From Sipunculus nudus (Eukaryota > Annelida > Sipuncula > Golfingiida > Sipunculidae): 64,000 nt of DNA. Positions 47,601-62,600 of this stretch are shown here, piece by piece; position 1 is the first letter of the stretch; each line of letters begins with the position of its first letter. The stretch covers positions 16,106,241-16,170,240 of the forward strand of contig CM049318.1 of NCBI GenBank assembly GCA_026874595.1, in the 5' to 3' direction. A program made the translations under genes and the position numbers. The notes below the pieces were generated by a model that was not told the origin of the DNA, did no database searches, and worked only from the letters and a program-made list of their open reading frames with translations.

Positions 47601-50600
47601 TTTCCAAAAACTGAAACATTGCTTTCGAGATATTAATGTATGACGTAACATGTATCAGTTTCAAAAGGATGCCTGCATATCTGTGGCCTATAGGGCATGT
47701 CACCGTGAAATCGCGAAATCTCATTCGACGAGAAACGGTGCGAGATTTTGCAAGATTTTTGGTTGGATCACCGAGAACTCACCAAGGGCTACAAGATGCA
47801 AAAATTTCGACCTCTCTAGCATAAAAACTGACAGAGTTAGAAGCTGAAAACTGCATATTCTCAAAATTCAAAGGTTTTACCCCAAAAATAGAGAAATCTG
47901 GCAATAGCGCACTTTGGCACCTATGCGCAAAAATAAGCCCATGGACCCTAGTTTAAGGTGGTGTGATGGAAATGGCCCAATGTTTAATAGTTCTGGAGGT
48001 ATAGCACCAACACAAATTTTCATGTTTTTTCATCTGCAACGCCCCCTGGCGGCCATTTCCAAAATCTGAAAAACCCGTTTCGAGATATTCTTATGTTACA
48101 TAAAATATCTCAGAATCAGTAAAATTGCTGCAAATTTGAAAAATATCACGAAATTCCATGATTTCTCCCCAAAATTGCGTAACCATGGTAACAGCGAAAT
48201 GAAGCAATTTTGCAGGGTTGGAAGTGGCCATGCAGTGGCAAATAAAACGGGCTACAGATTAGGTGCCTACGGCTGTTTTTGACGAAGGTATGAAGAAAAA
48301 ACCGTTTTTGAGCTTTTTGGTGACCCTTACCTTGACCCTTGACCGATCATGACCAAAAACAATAGGCTCCGAGAAGAACCGATTATACACTCTATCTATA
48401 AGTTTCAGGACGATTGGTGCAAAATTGTGGCCTGTAGAGCGGGGACATACAGACAAACAAACAAACGGAACTGATCAACATACTTGTCGAAATCTCTGAT
48501 TCCGGCAAGCAATAAACTATAACGCGACAGAAATGGCAAACCGGCCCGCAAAGAGTGCCTGTGGTCACTTATTTTATACGGCGAACGCTATAATTTTTGC
48601 AGTCACGGGAAAGCGTGTCTGTCTTTCATACTAAAACGCGTGCATGCATGCGTGATGGCATATGTATTTGTGCATGCGGGTTTTAATTTTTACAAAGTTG
48701 CTAAAATTTGTGGGGACCGTGTATGATTAAACAAAAGAGGTCATGAGCAGAAAGGCCATGAAACGCCAATTCATATGGTGTACAGTTTATGTACCTAAAA
48801 TGTGTAATTTTGGAGATATGGTTAAACAATGATAGTAGGTACGGGGTTGCAGTGCAGCGCCCCCCAGCGGTAATTTTCCAAAAACTGAAACATTGCTTTC
48901 GAGATATTAATGTATGACGTAACATGTATCAGTTTCAAAAGGATGCCTGCATATCTGTGGCCTATAGGGCATGTCACCGTGAAATCGCGAAATCTCATTC
49001 GACGAGAAACGGTGCGAGATTTTGCAAGATTTTTGGTTGGATCACCGAGAACTCACCAAGGGCTACAAGATGCAAAAATTTCGACCTCTCTAGCATAAAA
49101 ACTGACAGAGTTAGAAGCTGAAAACTGCATATTCTCAAAATTCAAAGGTTTTACCCCAAAAATAGAGAAATCTGGCAATAGCGCACTTTTGCACCTATGC
49201 GCAAAAATAAGCCCATGGACACTAGTTTAAGGTGGTGTGATGGAAATGGCCCAATGTTTAATAGTTCTGGAGGTATAGCACCAACACAAATTTTCATGTT
49301 TTTTCATCTGCAACGCCCCCTGGCGGCCATTTCCAAAATCTGAAAAACCCGTTTCGAGATATTCTTATGTTACATAAAATATCTCAGAATCAGTAAAATT
49401 GCTGCAAATTTGAAAAATATCACGAAATTCCATGATTTCTCCCCAAAATTGCGTAACCATGGTAACAGCGAAATGAGGCAATTTTGCAGTGCTGGAAGTG
49501 GCCATGCAGTGGCAAATAAAACGGGCTACAGATTAGGTGCCTACGGCTATTTTTGACGAAGGTATGAAGAAAAAACCGTTTTTGAGCTTTTTGGTGACCT
49601 TGACCTTGACCCTTGACCGATCATGACCAAAAACAATAGGCTCCGAGAAGAACCGATTATACACTCTATCTATAAGTTTCAGGACGATTGGTGCAAAATT
49701 GTGGCCTGTAGAGCGGGGACATACAGACAAACAAACAAACGGAACTGATCAACATACTTGTCGAAATCTCTGATTCCGGCAAGCAATAAACTATAACGCG
49801 ACAGAAATGGCAAACCGGCCCGCAAAGAGTGCCTGTGGTCACTTATTTTATACGGCGAACGCTATAATTTTTGCAGTCACGGGAAAGCGTGTCTGTCTTT
49901 CATACTAAAACGCGTGCATGCATGCGTGATGGCATATGTATTTGTGCATGCGGGTTTTAATTTTTACAAAGTTGCTAAAATTTGTGGGGACCGTGTATGA
50001 TTAAACAAAAGAGGTCATGGGCAGAAAGGCCATGAAACGCCAATTCATATGGTGTACAGTTTATGTACCTAAAATGTGTAATTTTGGAGATATGGTTAAA
50101 CAATGATAGTAGGTACGGGGTTGCAGTGCAGCGCCCCCCAGCGGTAATTTTCCAAAAACTGAAACATTGCTTTCGAGATATTAATGTATGACGTAACATG
50201 TATCAGTTTCAAAAGGATGCCTGCATATCTGTGGCCTATAGGGCATGTCACCGTGAAATCGCGAAATCTCATTCGACGAGAAACGGTGCGAGATTTTGCA
50301 AGATTTTTGGTTGGATCACCGAGAACTCACCAAGGGCTACAAGATGCAAAAATTTCGACCTCTCTAGCATAAAAACTGACAGAGTTAGAAGCTGAAAACT
50401 GCATATTCTCAAAATTCAAAGGTTTTACCCCAAAAATAGAGAAATCTGGCAATAGCGCACTTTGGCACCTATGCGCAAAAATAAGCCCATGGACCCTAGT
50501 TTAAGGTGGTGTGATGGAAATGGCCCAATGTTTAATAGTTCTGGAGGTATAGCACCAACACAAATTTTCATGTTTTTTCATCTGCAACGCCCCCTGGCGG

Positions 50601-53600
50601 CCATTTCCAAAATCTGAAAAACCCGTTTCGAGATATTCTTATGTTACATAAAATATCTCAGAATCAGTAAAATTGCTGCAAATTTGAAAAATATCACGAA
50701 ATTCCATGATTTCTCCCCAAAATTGCGTAACCATGGTAACAGCGAAATGAAGCAATTTTGCAGGGTTGGAAGTGGCCATGCAGTGGCAAATAAAACGGGC
50801 TACAGATTAGGTGCCTACGGCTATTTTTGACGAAGGTATGAAGAAAAAACCGTTTTTGAGCTTTTTGGTGACCCTTACCTTGACCCTTGACCGATCATGA
50901 CCAAAAACAATAGGCTCCGAGAAGAACCGATTATACACTCTATCTATAAGTTTCAGGACGATTGGTGCAAAATTGTGGCCTGTAGAGCGGGGACATACAG
51001 ACAAACAAACAAACGGAACTGATCAACATACTTGTCGAAATCTCTGATTCCGGCAAGCAATAAACTATAACGCGACAGAAATGGCAAACCGGCCCGCAAA
51101 GAGTGCCTGTGGTCACTTATTTTATACGGCGAACGCTATAATTTTTGCAGTCACGGGAAAGCGTGTCTGTCTTTCATACTAAAACGCGTGCATGCATGCG
51201 TGATGGCATATGTATTTGTGCATGCGGGTTTTAATTTTTACAAAGTTGCTAAAATTTGTGGGGACCGTGTATGATTAAACAAAAGAGGTCATGAGCAGAA
51301 AGGCCATGAAACGCCAATTCATATGGTGTACAGTTTATGTACCTAAAATGTGTAATTTTGGAGATATGGTTAAACAATGATAGTAGGTACGGGGTTGCAG
51401 TGCAGCGCCCCCCAGCGGTAATTTTCCAAAAACTGAAACATTGCTTTCGAGATATTAATGTATGACGTAACATGTATCAGTTTCAAAAGGATGCCTGCAT
51501 ATCTGTGGCCTATAGGGCATGTCACCGTGAAATCGCGAAATCTCATTCGACGAGAAACGGTGCGAGATTTTGCAAGATTTTTGGTTGGATCACCGAGAAC
51601 TCACCAAGGGCTACAAGATGCAAAAATTTCGACCTCTCTAGCATAAAAACTGACAGAGTTAGAAGCTGAAAACTGCATATTCTCAAAATTCAAAGGTTTT
51701 ACCCCAAAAATAGAGAAATCTGGCAATAGCGCACTTTTGCACCTATGCGCAAAAATAAGCCCATGGACACTAGTTTAAGGTGGTGTGATGGAAATGGCCC
51801 AATGTTTAATAGTTCTGGAGGTATAGCACCAACACAAATTTTCATGTTTTTTCATCTGCAACGCCCCCTGGCGGCCATTTCCAAAATCTGAAAAACCCGT
51901 TTCGAGATATTCTTATGTTACATAAAATATCTCAGAATCAGTAAAATTGCTGCAAATTTGAAAAATATCACGAAATTCCATGATTTCTCCCCAAAATTGC
52001 GTAACCATGGTAACAGCGAAATGAGGCAATTTTGCAGTGCTGGAAGTGGCCATGCAGTGGCAAATAAAACGGGCTACAGATTAGGTGCCTACGGCTATTT
52101 TTGACGAAGGTATGAAGAAAAAACCGTTTTTGAGCTTTTTGGTGACCTTGACCTTGACCCTTGACCGATCATGACCAAAAACAATAGGCTCCGAGAAGAA
52201 CCGATTATACACTCTATCTATAAGTTTCAGGACGATTGGTGCAAAATTGTGGCCTGTAGAGCGGGGACATACAGACAAACAAACAAACGGAACTGATCAA
52301 CATACTTGTCGAAATCTCTGATTCCGGCAAGCAATAAACTATAACGCGACAGAAATGGCAAACCGGCCCGCAAAGAGTGCCTGTGGTCACTTATTTTATA
52401 CGGCGAACGCTATAATTTTTGCAGTCACGGGAAAGCGTGTCTGTCTTTCATACTAAAACGCGTGCATGCATGCGTGATGGCATATGTATTTGTGCATGCG
52501 GGTTTTAATTTTTACAAAGTTGCTAAAATTTGTGGGGACCGTGTATGATTAAACAAAAGAGGTCATGAGCAGAAAGGCCATGAAACGCCAATTCATATGG
52601 TGTACAGTTTATGTACCTAAAATGTGTAATTTTGGAGATATGGTTAAACAATGATAGTAGGTACGGGGTTGCAGTGCAGCGCCCCCCAGCGGTAATTTTC
52701 CAAAAACTGAAACATTGCTTTCGAGATATTAATGTATGACGTAACATGTATCAGTTTCAAAAGGATGCCTGCATATCTGTGGCCTATAGGGCATGTCACC
52801 GTGAAATCGCGAAATCTCATTCGACGAGAAACGGTGCGAGATTTTGCAAGATTTTTGGTTGGATCACCGAGAACTCACCAAGGGCTACAAGATGCAAAAA
52901 TTTCGACCTCTCTAGCATAAAAACTGACAGAGTTAGAAGCTGAAAACTGCATATTCTCAAAATTCAAAGGTTTTACCCCAAAAATAGAGAAATCTGGCAA
53001 TAGCGCACTTTTGCACCTATGCGCAAAAATAAGCCCATGGACACTAGTTTAAGGTGGTGTGATGGAAATGGCCCAATGTTTAATAGTTCTGGAGGTATAG
53101 CACCAACACAAATTTTCATGTTTTTTCATCTGCAACGCCCCCTGGCGGCCATTTCCAAAATCTGAAAAACCCGTTTCGAGATATTCTTATGTTACATAAA
53201 ATATCTCAGAATCAGTAAAATTGCTGCAAATTTGAAAAATATCACGAAATTCCATGATTTCTCCCCAAAATTGCGTAACCATGGTAACAGCGAAATGAGG
53301 CAATTTTGCAGTGCTGGAAGTGGCCATGCAGTGGCAAATAAAACGGGCTACAGATTAGGTGCCTACGGCTATTTTTGACGAAGGTATGAAGAAAAAACCG
53401 TTTTTGAGCTTTTTGGTGACCTTGACCTTGACCCTTGACCGATCATGACCAAAAACAATAGGCTCCGAGAAGAACCGATTATACACTCTATCTATAAGTT
53501 TCAGGACGATTGGTGCAAAATTGTGGCCTGTAGAGCGGGGACATACAGACAAACAAACAAACGGAACTGATCAACATACTTGTCGAAATCTCTGATTCCG

Positions 53601-56600
53601 GCAAGCAATAAACTATAACGCGACAGAAATGGCAAACCGGCCCGCAAAGAGTGCCTGTGGTCACTTATTTTATACGGCGAACGCTATAATTTTTGCAGTC
53701 ACGGGAAAGCGTGTCTGTCTTTCATACTAAAACGCGTGCATGCATGCGTGATGGCATATGTATTTGTGCATGCGGGTTTTAATTTTTACAAAGTTGCTAA
53801 AATTTGTGGGGACCGTGTATGATTAAACAAAAGAGGTCATGGGCAGAAAGGCCATGAAACGCCAATTCATATGGTGTACAGTTTATGTACCTAAAATGTG
53901 TAATTTTGGAGATATGGTTAAACAATGATAGTAGGTACGGGGTTGCAGTGCAGCGCCCCCCAGCGGTAATTTTCCAAAAACTGAAACATTGCTTTCGAGA
54001 TATTAATGTATGACGTAACATGTATCAGTTTCAAAAGGATGCCTGCATATCTGTGGCCTATAGGGCATGTCACCGTGAAATCGCGAAATCTCATTCGACG
54101 AGAAACGGTGCGAGATTTTGCAAGATTTTTGGTTGGATCACCGAGAACTCACCAAGGGCTACAAGATGCAAAAATTTCGACCTCTCTAGCATAAAAACTG
54201 ACAGAGTTAGAAGCTGAAAACTGCATATTCTCAAAATTCAAAGGTTTTACCCCAAAAATAGAGAAATCTGGCAATAGCGCACTTTGGCACCTATGCGCAA
54301 AAATAAGCCCATGGACCCTAGTTTAAGGTGGTGTGATGGAAATGGCCCAATGTTTAATAGTTCTGGAGGTATAGCACCAACACAAATTTTCATGTTTTTT
54401 CATCTGCAACGCCCCCTGGCGGCCATTTCCAAAATCTGAAAAACCCGTTTCGAGATATTCTTATGTTACATAAAATATCTCAGAATCAGTAAAATTGCTG
54501 CAAATTTGAAAAATATCACGAAATTCCATGATTTCTCCCCAAAATTGCGTAACCATGGTAACAGCGAAATGAGGCAATTTTGCAGTGCTGGAAGTGGCCA
54601 TGCAGTGGCAAATAAAACGGGCTACAGATTAGGTGCCTACGGCTATTTTTGACGAAGGTATGAAGAAAAAACCGTTTTTGAGCTTTTTGGTGACCTTGAC
54701 CTTGACCCTTGACCGATCATGACCAAAAACAATAGGCTCCGAGAAGAACCGATTATACACTCTATCTATAAGTTTCAGGACGATTGGTGCAAAATTGTGG
54801 CCTGTAGAGCGGGGACATACAGACAAACAAACAAACGGAACTGATCAACATACTTGTCGAAATCTCTGATTCCGGCAAGCAATAAACTATAACGCGACAG
54901 AAATGGCAAACCGGCCCGCAAAGAGTGCCTGTGGTCACTTATTTTATACGGCGAACGCTATAATTTTTGCAGTCACGGGAAAGCGTGTCTGTCTTTCATA
55001 CTAAAACGCGTGCATGCATGCGTGATGGCATATGTATTTGTGCATGCGGGTTTTAATTTTTACAAAGTTGCTAAAATTTGTGGGGACCGTGTATGATTAA
55101 ACAAAAGAGGTCATGGGCAGAAAGGCCATGAAACGCCAATTCATATGGTGTACAGTTTATGTACCTAAAATGTGTAATTTTGGAGATATGGTTAAACAAT
55201 GATAGTAGGTACGGGGTTGCAGTGCAGCGCCCCCCAGCGGTAATTTTCCAAAAACTGAAACATTGCTTTCGAGATATTAATGTATGACGTAACATGTATC
55301 AGTTTCAAAAGGATGCCTGCATATCTGTGGCCTATAGGGCATGTCACCGTGAAATCGCGAAATCTCATTCGACGAGAAACGGTGCGAGATTTTGCAAGAT
55401 TTTTGGTTGGATCACCGAGAACTCACCAAGGGCTACAAGATGCAAAAATTTCGACCTCTCTAGCATAAAAACTGACAGAGTTAGAAGCTGAAAACTGCAT
55501 ATTCTCAAAATTCAAAGGTTTTACCCCAAAAATAGAGAAATCTGGCAATAGCGCACTTTGGCACCTATGCGCAAAAATAAGCCCATGGACCCTAGTTTAA
55601 GGTGGTGTGATGGAAATGGCCCAATGTTTAATAGTTCTGGAGGTATAGCACCAACACAAATTTTCATGTTTTTTCATCTGCAACGCCCCCTGGCGGCCAT
55701 TTCCAAAATCTGAAAAACCCGTTTCGAGATATTCTTATGTTACATAAAATATCTCAGAATCAGTAAAATTGCTGCAAATTTGAAAAATATCACGAAATTC
55801 CATGATTTCTCCCCAAAATTGCGTAACCATGGTAACAGCGAAATGAAGCAATTTTGCAGGGTTGGAAGTGGCCATGCAGTGGCAAATAAAACGGGCTACA
55901 GATTAGGTGCCTACGGCTATTTTTGACGAAGGTATGAAGAAAAAACCGTTTTTGAGCTTTTTGGTGACCCTTACCTTGACCCTTGACCGATCATGACCAA
56001 AAACAATAGGCTCCGAGAAGAACCGATTATACACTCTATCTATAAGTTTCAGGACGATTGGTGCAAAATTGTGGCCTGTAGAGCGGGGACATACAGACAA
56101 ACAAACAAACGGAACTGATCAACATACTTGTCGAAATCTCTGATTCCGGCAAGCAATAAACTATAACGCGACAGAAATGGCAAACCGGCCCGCAAAGAGT
56201 GCCTGTGGTCACTTATTTTATACGGCGAACGCTATAATTTTTGCAGTCACGGGAAAGCGTGTCTGTCTTTCATACTAAAACGCGTGCATGCATGCGTGAT
56301 GGCATATGTATTTGTGCATGCGGGTTTTAATTTTTACAAAGTTGCTAAAATTTGTGGGGACCGTGTATGATTAAACAAAAGAGGTCATGAGCAGAAAGGC
56401 CATGAAACGCCAATTCATATGGTGTACAGTTTATGTACCTAAAATGTGTAATTTTGGAGATATGGTTAAACAATGATAGTAGGTACGGGGTTGCAGTGCA
56501 GCGCCCCCCAGCGGTAATTTTCCAAAAACTGAAACATTGCTTTCGAGATATTAATGTATGACGTAACATGTATCAGTTTCAAAAGGATGCCTGCATATCT

Positions 56601-59600
56601 GTGGCCTATAGGGCATGTCACCGTGAAATCGCGAAATCTCATTCGACGAGAAACGGTGCGAGATTTTGCAAGATTTTTGGTTGGATCACCGAGAACTCAC
56701 CAAGGGCTACAAGATGCAAAAATTTCGACCTCTCTAGCATAAAAACTGACAGAGTTAGAAGCTGAAAACTGCATATTCTCAAAATTCAAAGGTTTTACCC
56801 CAAAAATAGAGAAATCTGGCAATAGCGCACTTTTGCACCTATGCGCAAAAATAAGCCCATGGACACTAGTTTAAGGTGGTGTGATGGAAATGGCCCAATG
56901 TTTAATAGTTCTGGAGGTATAGCACCAACACAAATTTTCATGTTTTTTCATCTGCAACGCCCCCTGGCGGCCATTTCCAAAATCTGAAAAACCCGTTTCG
57001 AGATATTCTTATGTTACATAAAATATCTCAGAATCAGTAAAATTGCTGCAAATTTGAAAAATATCACGAAATTCCATGATTTCTCCCCAAAATTGCGTAA
57101 CCATGGTAACAGCGAAATGAGGCAATTTTGCAGTGCTGGAAGTGGCCATGCAGTGGCAAATAAAACGGGCTACAGATTAGGTGCCTACGGCTATTTTTGA
57201 CGAAGGTATGAAGAAAAAACCGTTTTTGAGCTTTTTGGTGACCTTGACCTTGACCCTTGACCGATCATGACCAAAAACAATAGGCTCCGAGAAGAACCGA
57301 TTATACACTCTATCTATAAGTTTCAGGACGATTGGTGCAAAATTGTGGCCTGTAGAGCGGGGACATACAGACAAACAAACAAACGGAACTGATCAACATA
57401 CTTGTCGAAATCTCTGATTCCGGCAAGCAATAAACTATAACGCGACAGAAATGGCAAACCGGCCCGCAAAGAGTGCCTGTGGTCACTTATTTTATACGGC
57501 GAACGCTATAATTTTTGCAGTCACGGGAAAGCGTGTCTGTCTTTCATACTAAAACGCGTGCATGCATGCGTGATGGCATATGTATTTGTGCATGCGGGTT
57601 TTAATTTTTACAAAGTTGCTAAAATTTGTGGGGACCGTGTATGATTAAACAAAAGAGGTCATGGGCAGAAAGGCCATGAAACGCCAATTCATATGGTGTA
57701 CAGTTTATGTACCTAAAATGTGTAATTTTGGAGATATGGTTAAACAATGATAGTAGGTACGGGGTTGCAGTGCAGCGCCCCCCAGCGGTAATTTTCCAAA
57801 AACTGAAACATTGCTTTCGAGATATTAATGTATGACGTAACATGTATCAGTTTCAAAAGGATGCCTGCATATCTGTGGCCTATAGGGCATGTCACCGTGA
57901 AATCGCGAAATCTCATTCGACGAGAAACGGTGCGAGATTTTGCAAGATTTTTGGTTGGATCACCGAGAACTCACCAAGGGCTACAAGATGCAAAAATTTC
58001 GACCTCTCTAGCATAAAAACTGACAGAGTTAGAAGCTGAAAACTGCATATTCTCAAAATTCAAAGGTTTTACCCCAAAAATAGAGAAATCTGGCAATAGC
58101 GCACTTTGGCACCTATGCGCAAAAATAAGCCCATGGACCCTAGTTTAAGGTGGTGTGATGGAAATGGCCCAATGTTTAATAGTTCTGGAGGTATAGCACC
58201 AACACAAATTTTCATGTTTTTTCATCTGCAACGCCCCCTGGCGGCCATTTCCAAAATCTGAAAAACCCGTTTCGAGATATTCTTATGTTACATAAAATAT
58301 CTCAGAATCAGTAAAATTGCTGCAAATTTGAAAAATATCACGAAATTCCATGATTTCTCCCCAAAATTGCGTAACCATGGTAACAGCGAAATGAAGCAAT
58401 TTTGCAGGGTTGGAAGTGGCCATGCAGTGGCAAATAAAACGGGCTACAGATTAGGTGCCTACGGCTATTTTTGACGAAGGTATGAAGAAAAAACCGTTTT
58501 TGAGCTTTTTGGTGACCCTTACCTTGACCCTTGACCGATCATGACCAAAAACAATAGGCTCCGAGAAGAACCGATTATACACTCTATCTATAAGTTTCAG
58601 GACGATTGGTGCAAAATTGTGGCCTGTAGAGCGGGGACATACAGACAAACAAACAAACGGAACTGATCAACATACTTGTCGAAATCTCTGATTCCGGCAA
58701 GCAATAAACTATAACGCGACAGAAATGGCAAACCGGCCCGCAAAGAGTGCCTGTGGTCACTTATTTTATACGGCGAACGCTATAATTTTTGCAGTCACGG
58801 GAAAGCGTGTCTGTCTTTCATACTAAAACGCGTGCATGCATGCGTGATGGCATATGTATTTGTGCATGCGGGTTTTAATTTTTACAAAGTTGCTAAAATT
58901 TGTGGGGACCGTGTATGATTAAACAAAAGAGGTCATGAGCAGAAAGGCCATGAAACGCCAATTCATATGGTGTACAGTTTATGTACCTAAAATGTGTAAT
59001 TTTGGAGATATGGTTAAACAATGATAGTAGGTACGGGGTTGCAGTGCAGCGCCCCCCAGCGGTAATTTTCCAAAAACTGAAACATTGCTTTCGAGATATT
59101 AATGTATGACGTAACATGTATCAGTTTCAAAAGGATGCCTGCATATCTGTGGCCTATAGGGCATGTCACCGTGAAATCGCGAAATCTCATTCGACGAGAA
59201 ACGGTGCGAGATTTTGCAAGATTTTTGGTTGGATCACCGAGAACTCACCAAGGGCTACAAGATGCAAAAATTTCGACCTCTCTAGCATAAAAACTGACAG
59301 AGTTAGAAGCTGAAAACTGCATATTCTCAAAATTCAAAGGTTTTACCCCAAAAATAGAGAAATCTGGCAATAGCGCACTTTTGCACCTATGCGCAAAAAT
59401 AAGCCCATGGACACTAGTTTAAGGTGGTGTGATGGAAATGGCCCAATGTTTAATAGTTCTGGAGGTATAGCACCAACACAAATTTTCATGTTTTTTCATC
59501 TGCAACGCCCCCTGGCGGCCATTTCCAAAATCTGAAAAACCCGTTTCGAGATATTCTTATGTTACATAAAATATCTCAGAATCAGTAAAATTGCTGCAAA

Positions 59601-62600
59601 TTTGAAAAATATCACGAAATTCCATGATTTCTCCCCAAAATTGCGTAACCATGGTAACAGCGAAATGAGGCAATTTTGCAGTGCTGGAAGTGGCCATGCA
59701 GTGGCAAATAAAACGGGCTACAGATTAGGTGCCTACGGCTATTTTTGACGAAGGTATGAAGAAAAAACCGTTTTTGAGCTTTTTGGTGACCTTGACCTTG
59801 ACCCTTGACCGATCATGACCAAAAACAATAGGCTCCGAGAAGAACCGATTATACACTCTATCTATAAGTTTCAGGACGATTGGTGCAAAATTGTGGCCTG
59901 TAGAGCGGGGACATACAGACAAACAAACAAACGGAACTGATCAACATACTTGTCGAAATCTCTGATTCCGGCAAGCAATAAACTATAACGCGACAGAAAT
60001 GGCAAACCGGCCCGCAAAGAGTGCCTGTGGTCACTTATTTTATACGGCGAACGCTATAATTTTTGCAGTCACGGGAAAGCGTGTCTGTCTTTCATACTAA
60101 AACGCGTGCATGCATGCGTGATGGCATATGTATTTGTGCATGCGGGTTTTAATTTTTACAAAGTTGCTAAAATTTGTGGGGACCGTGTATGATTAAACAA
60201 AAGAGGTCATGGGCAGAAAGGCCATGAAACGCCAATTCATATGGTGTACAGTTTATGTACCTAAAATGTGTAATTTTGGAGATATGGTTAAACAATGATA
60301 GTAGGTACGGGGTTGCAGTGCAGCGCCCCCCAGCGGTAATTTTCCAAAAACTGAAACATTGCTTTCGAGATATTAATGTATGACGTAACATGTATCAGTT
60401 TCAAAAGGATGCCTGCATATCTGTGGCCTATAGGGCATGTCACCGTGAAATCGCGAAATCTCATTCGACGAGAAACGGTGCGAGATTTTGCAAGATTTTT
60501 GGTTGGATCACCGAGAACTCACCAAGGGCTACAAGATGCAAAAATTTCGACCTCTCTAGCATAAAAACTGACAGAGTTAGAAGCTGAAAACTGCATATTC
60601 TCAAAATTCAAAGGTTTTACCCCAAAAATAGAGAAATCTGGCAATAGCGCACTTTGGCACCTATGCGCAAAAATAAGCCCATGGACCCTAGTTTAAGGTG
60701 GTGTGATGGAAATGGCCCAATGTTTAATAGTTCTGGAGGTATAGCACCAACACAAATTTTCATGTTTTTTCATCTGCAACGCCCCCTGGCGGCCATTTCC
60801 AAAATCTGAAAAACCCGTTTCGAGATATTCTTATGTTACATAAAATATCTCAGAATCAGTAAAATTGCTGCAAATTTGAAAAATATCACGAAATTCCATG
60901 ATTTCTCCCCAAAATTGCGTAACCATGGTAACAGCGAAATGAAGCAATTTTGCAGGGTTGGAAGTGGCCATGCAGTGGCAAATAAAACGGGCTACAGATT
61001 AGGTGCCTACGGCTGTTTTTGACGAAGGTATGAAGAAAAAACCGTTTTTGAGCTTTTTGGTGACCCTTACCTTGACCCTTGACCGATCATGACCAAAAAC
61101 AATAGGCTCCGAGAAGAACCGATTATACACTCTATCTATAAGTTTCAGGACGATTGGTGCAAAATTGTGGCCTGTAGAGCGGGGACATACAGACAAACAA
61201 ACAAACGGAACTGATCAACATACTTGTCGAAATCTCTGATTCCGGCAAGCAATAAACTATAACGCGACAGAAATGGCAAACCGGCCCGCAAAGAGTGCCT
61301 GTGGTCACTTATTTTATACGGCGAACGCTATAATTTTTGCAGTCACGGGAAAGCGTGTCTGTCTTTCATACTAAAACGCGTGCATGCATGCGTGATGGCA
61401 TATGTATTTGTGCATGCGGGTTTTAATTTTTACAAAGTTGCTAAAATTTGTGGGGACCGTGTATGATTAAACAAAAGAGGTCATGAGCAGAAAGGCCATG
61501 AAACGCCAATTCATATGGTGTACAGTTTATGTACCTAAAATGTGTAATTTTGGAGATATGGTTAAACAATGATAGTAGGTACGGGGTTGCAGTGCAGCGC
61601 CCCCCAGCGGTAATTTTCCAAAAACTGAAACATTGCTTTCGAGATATTAATGTATGACGTAACATGTATCAGTTTCAAAAGGATGCCTGCATATCTGTGG
61701 CCTATAGGGCATGTCACCGTGAAATCGCGAAATCTCATTCGACGAGAAACGGTGCGAGATTTTGCAAGATTTTTGGTTGGATCACCGAGAACTCACCAAG
61801 GGCTACAAGATGCAAAAATTTCGACCTCTCTAGCATAAAAACTGACAGAGTTAGAAGCTGAAAACTGCATATTCTCAAAATTCAAAGGTTTTACCCCAAA
61901 AATAGAGAAATCTGGCAATAGCGCACTTTTGCACCTATGCGCAAAAATAAGCCCATGGACACTAGTTTAAGGTGGTGTGATGGAAATGGCCCAATGTTTA
62001 ATAGTTCTGGAGGTATAGCACCAACACAAATTTTCATGTTTTTTCATCTGCAACGCCCCCTGGCGGCCATTTCCAAAATCTGAAAAACCCGTTTCGAGAT
62101 ATTCTTATGTTACATAAAATATCTCAGAATCAGTAAAATTGCTGCAAATTTGAAAAATATCACGAAATTCCATGATTTCTCCCCAAAATTGCGTAACCAT
62201 GGTAACAGCGAAATGAGGCAATTTTGCAGTGCTGGAAGTGGCCATGCAGTGGCAAATAAAACGGGCTACAGATTAGGTGCCTACGGCTATTTTTGACGAA
62301 GGTATGAAGAAAAAACCGTTTTTGAGCTTTTTGGTGACCTTGACCTTGACCCTTGACCGATCATGACCAAAAACAATAGGCTCCGAGAAGAACCGATTAT
62401 ACACTCTATCTATAAGTTTCAGGACGATTGGTGCAAAATTGTGGCCTGTAGAGCGGGGACATACAGACAAACAAACAAACGGAACTGATCAACATACTTG
62501 TCGAAATCTCTGATTCCGGCAAGCAATAAACTATAACGCGACAGAAATGGCAAACCGGCCCGCAAAGAGTGCCTGTGGTCACTTATTTTATACGGCGAAC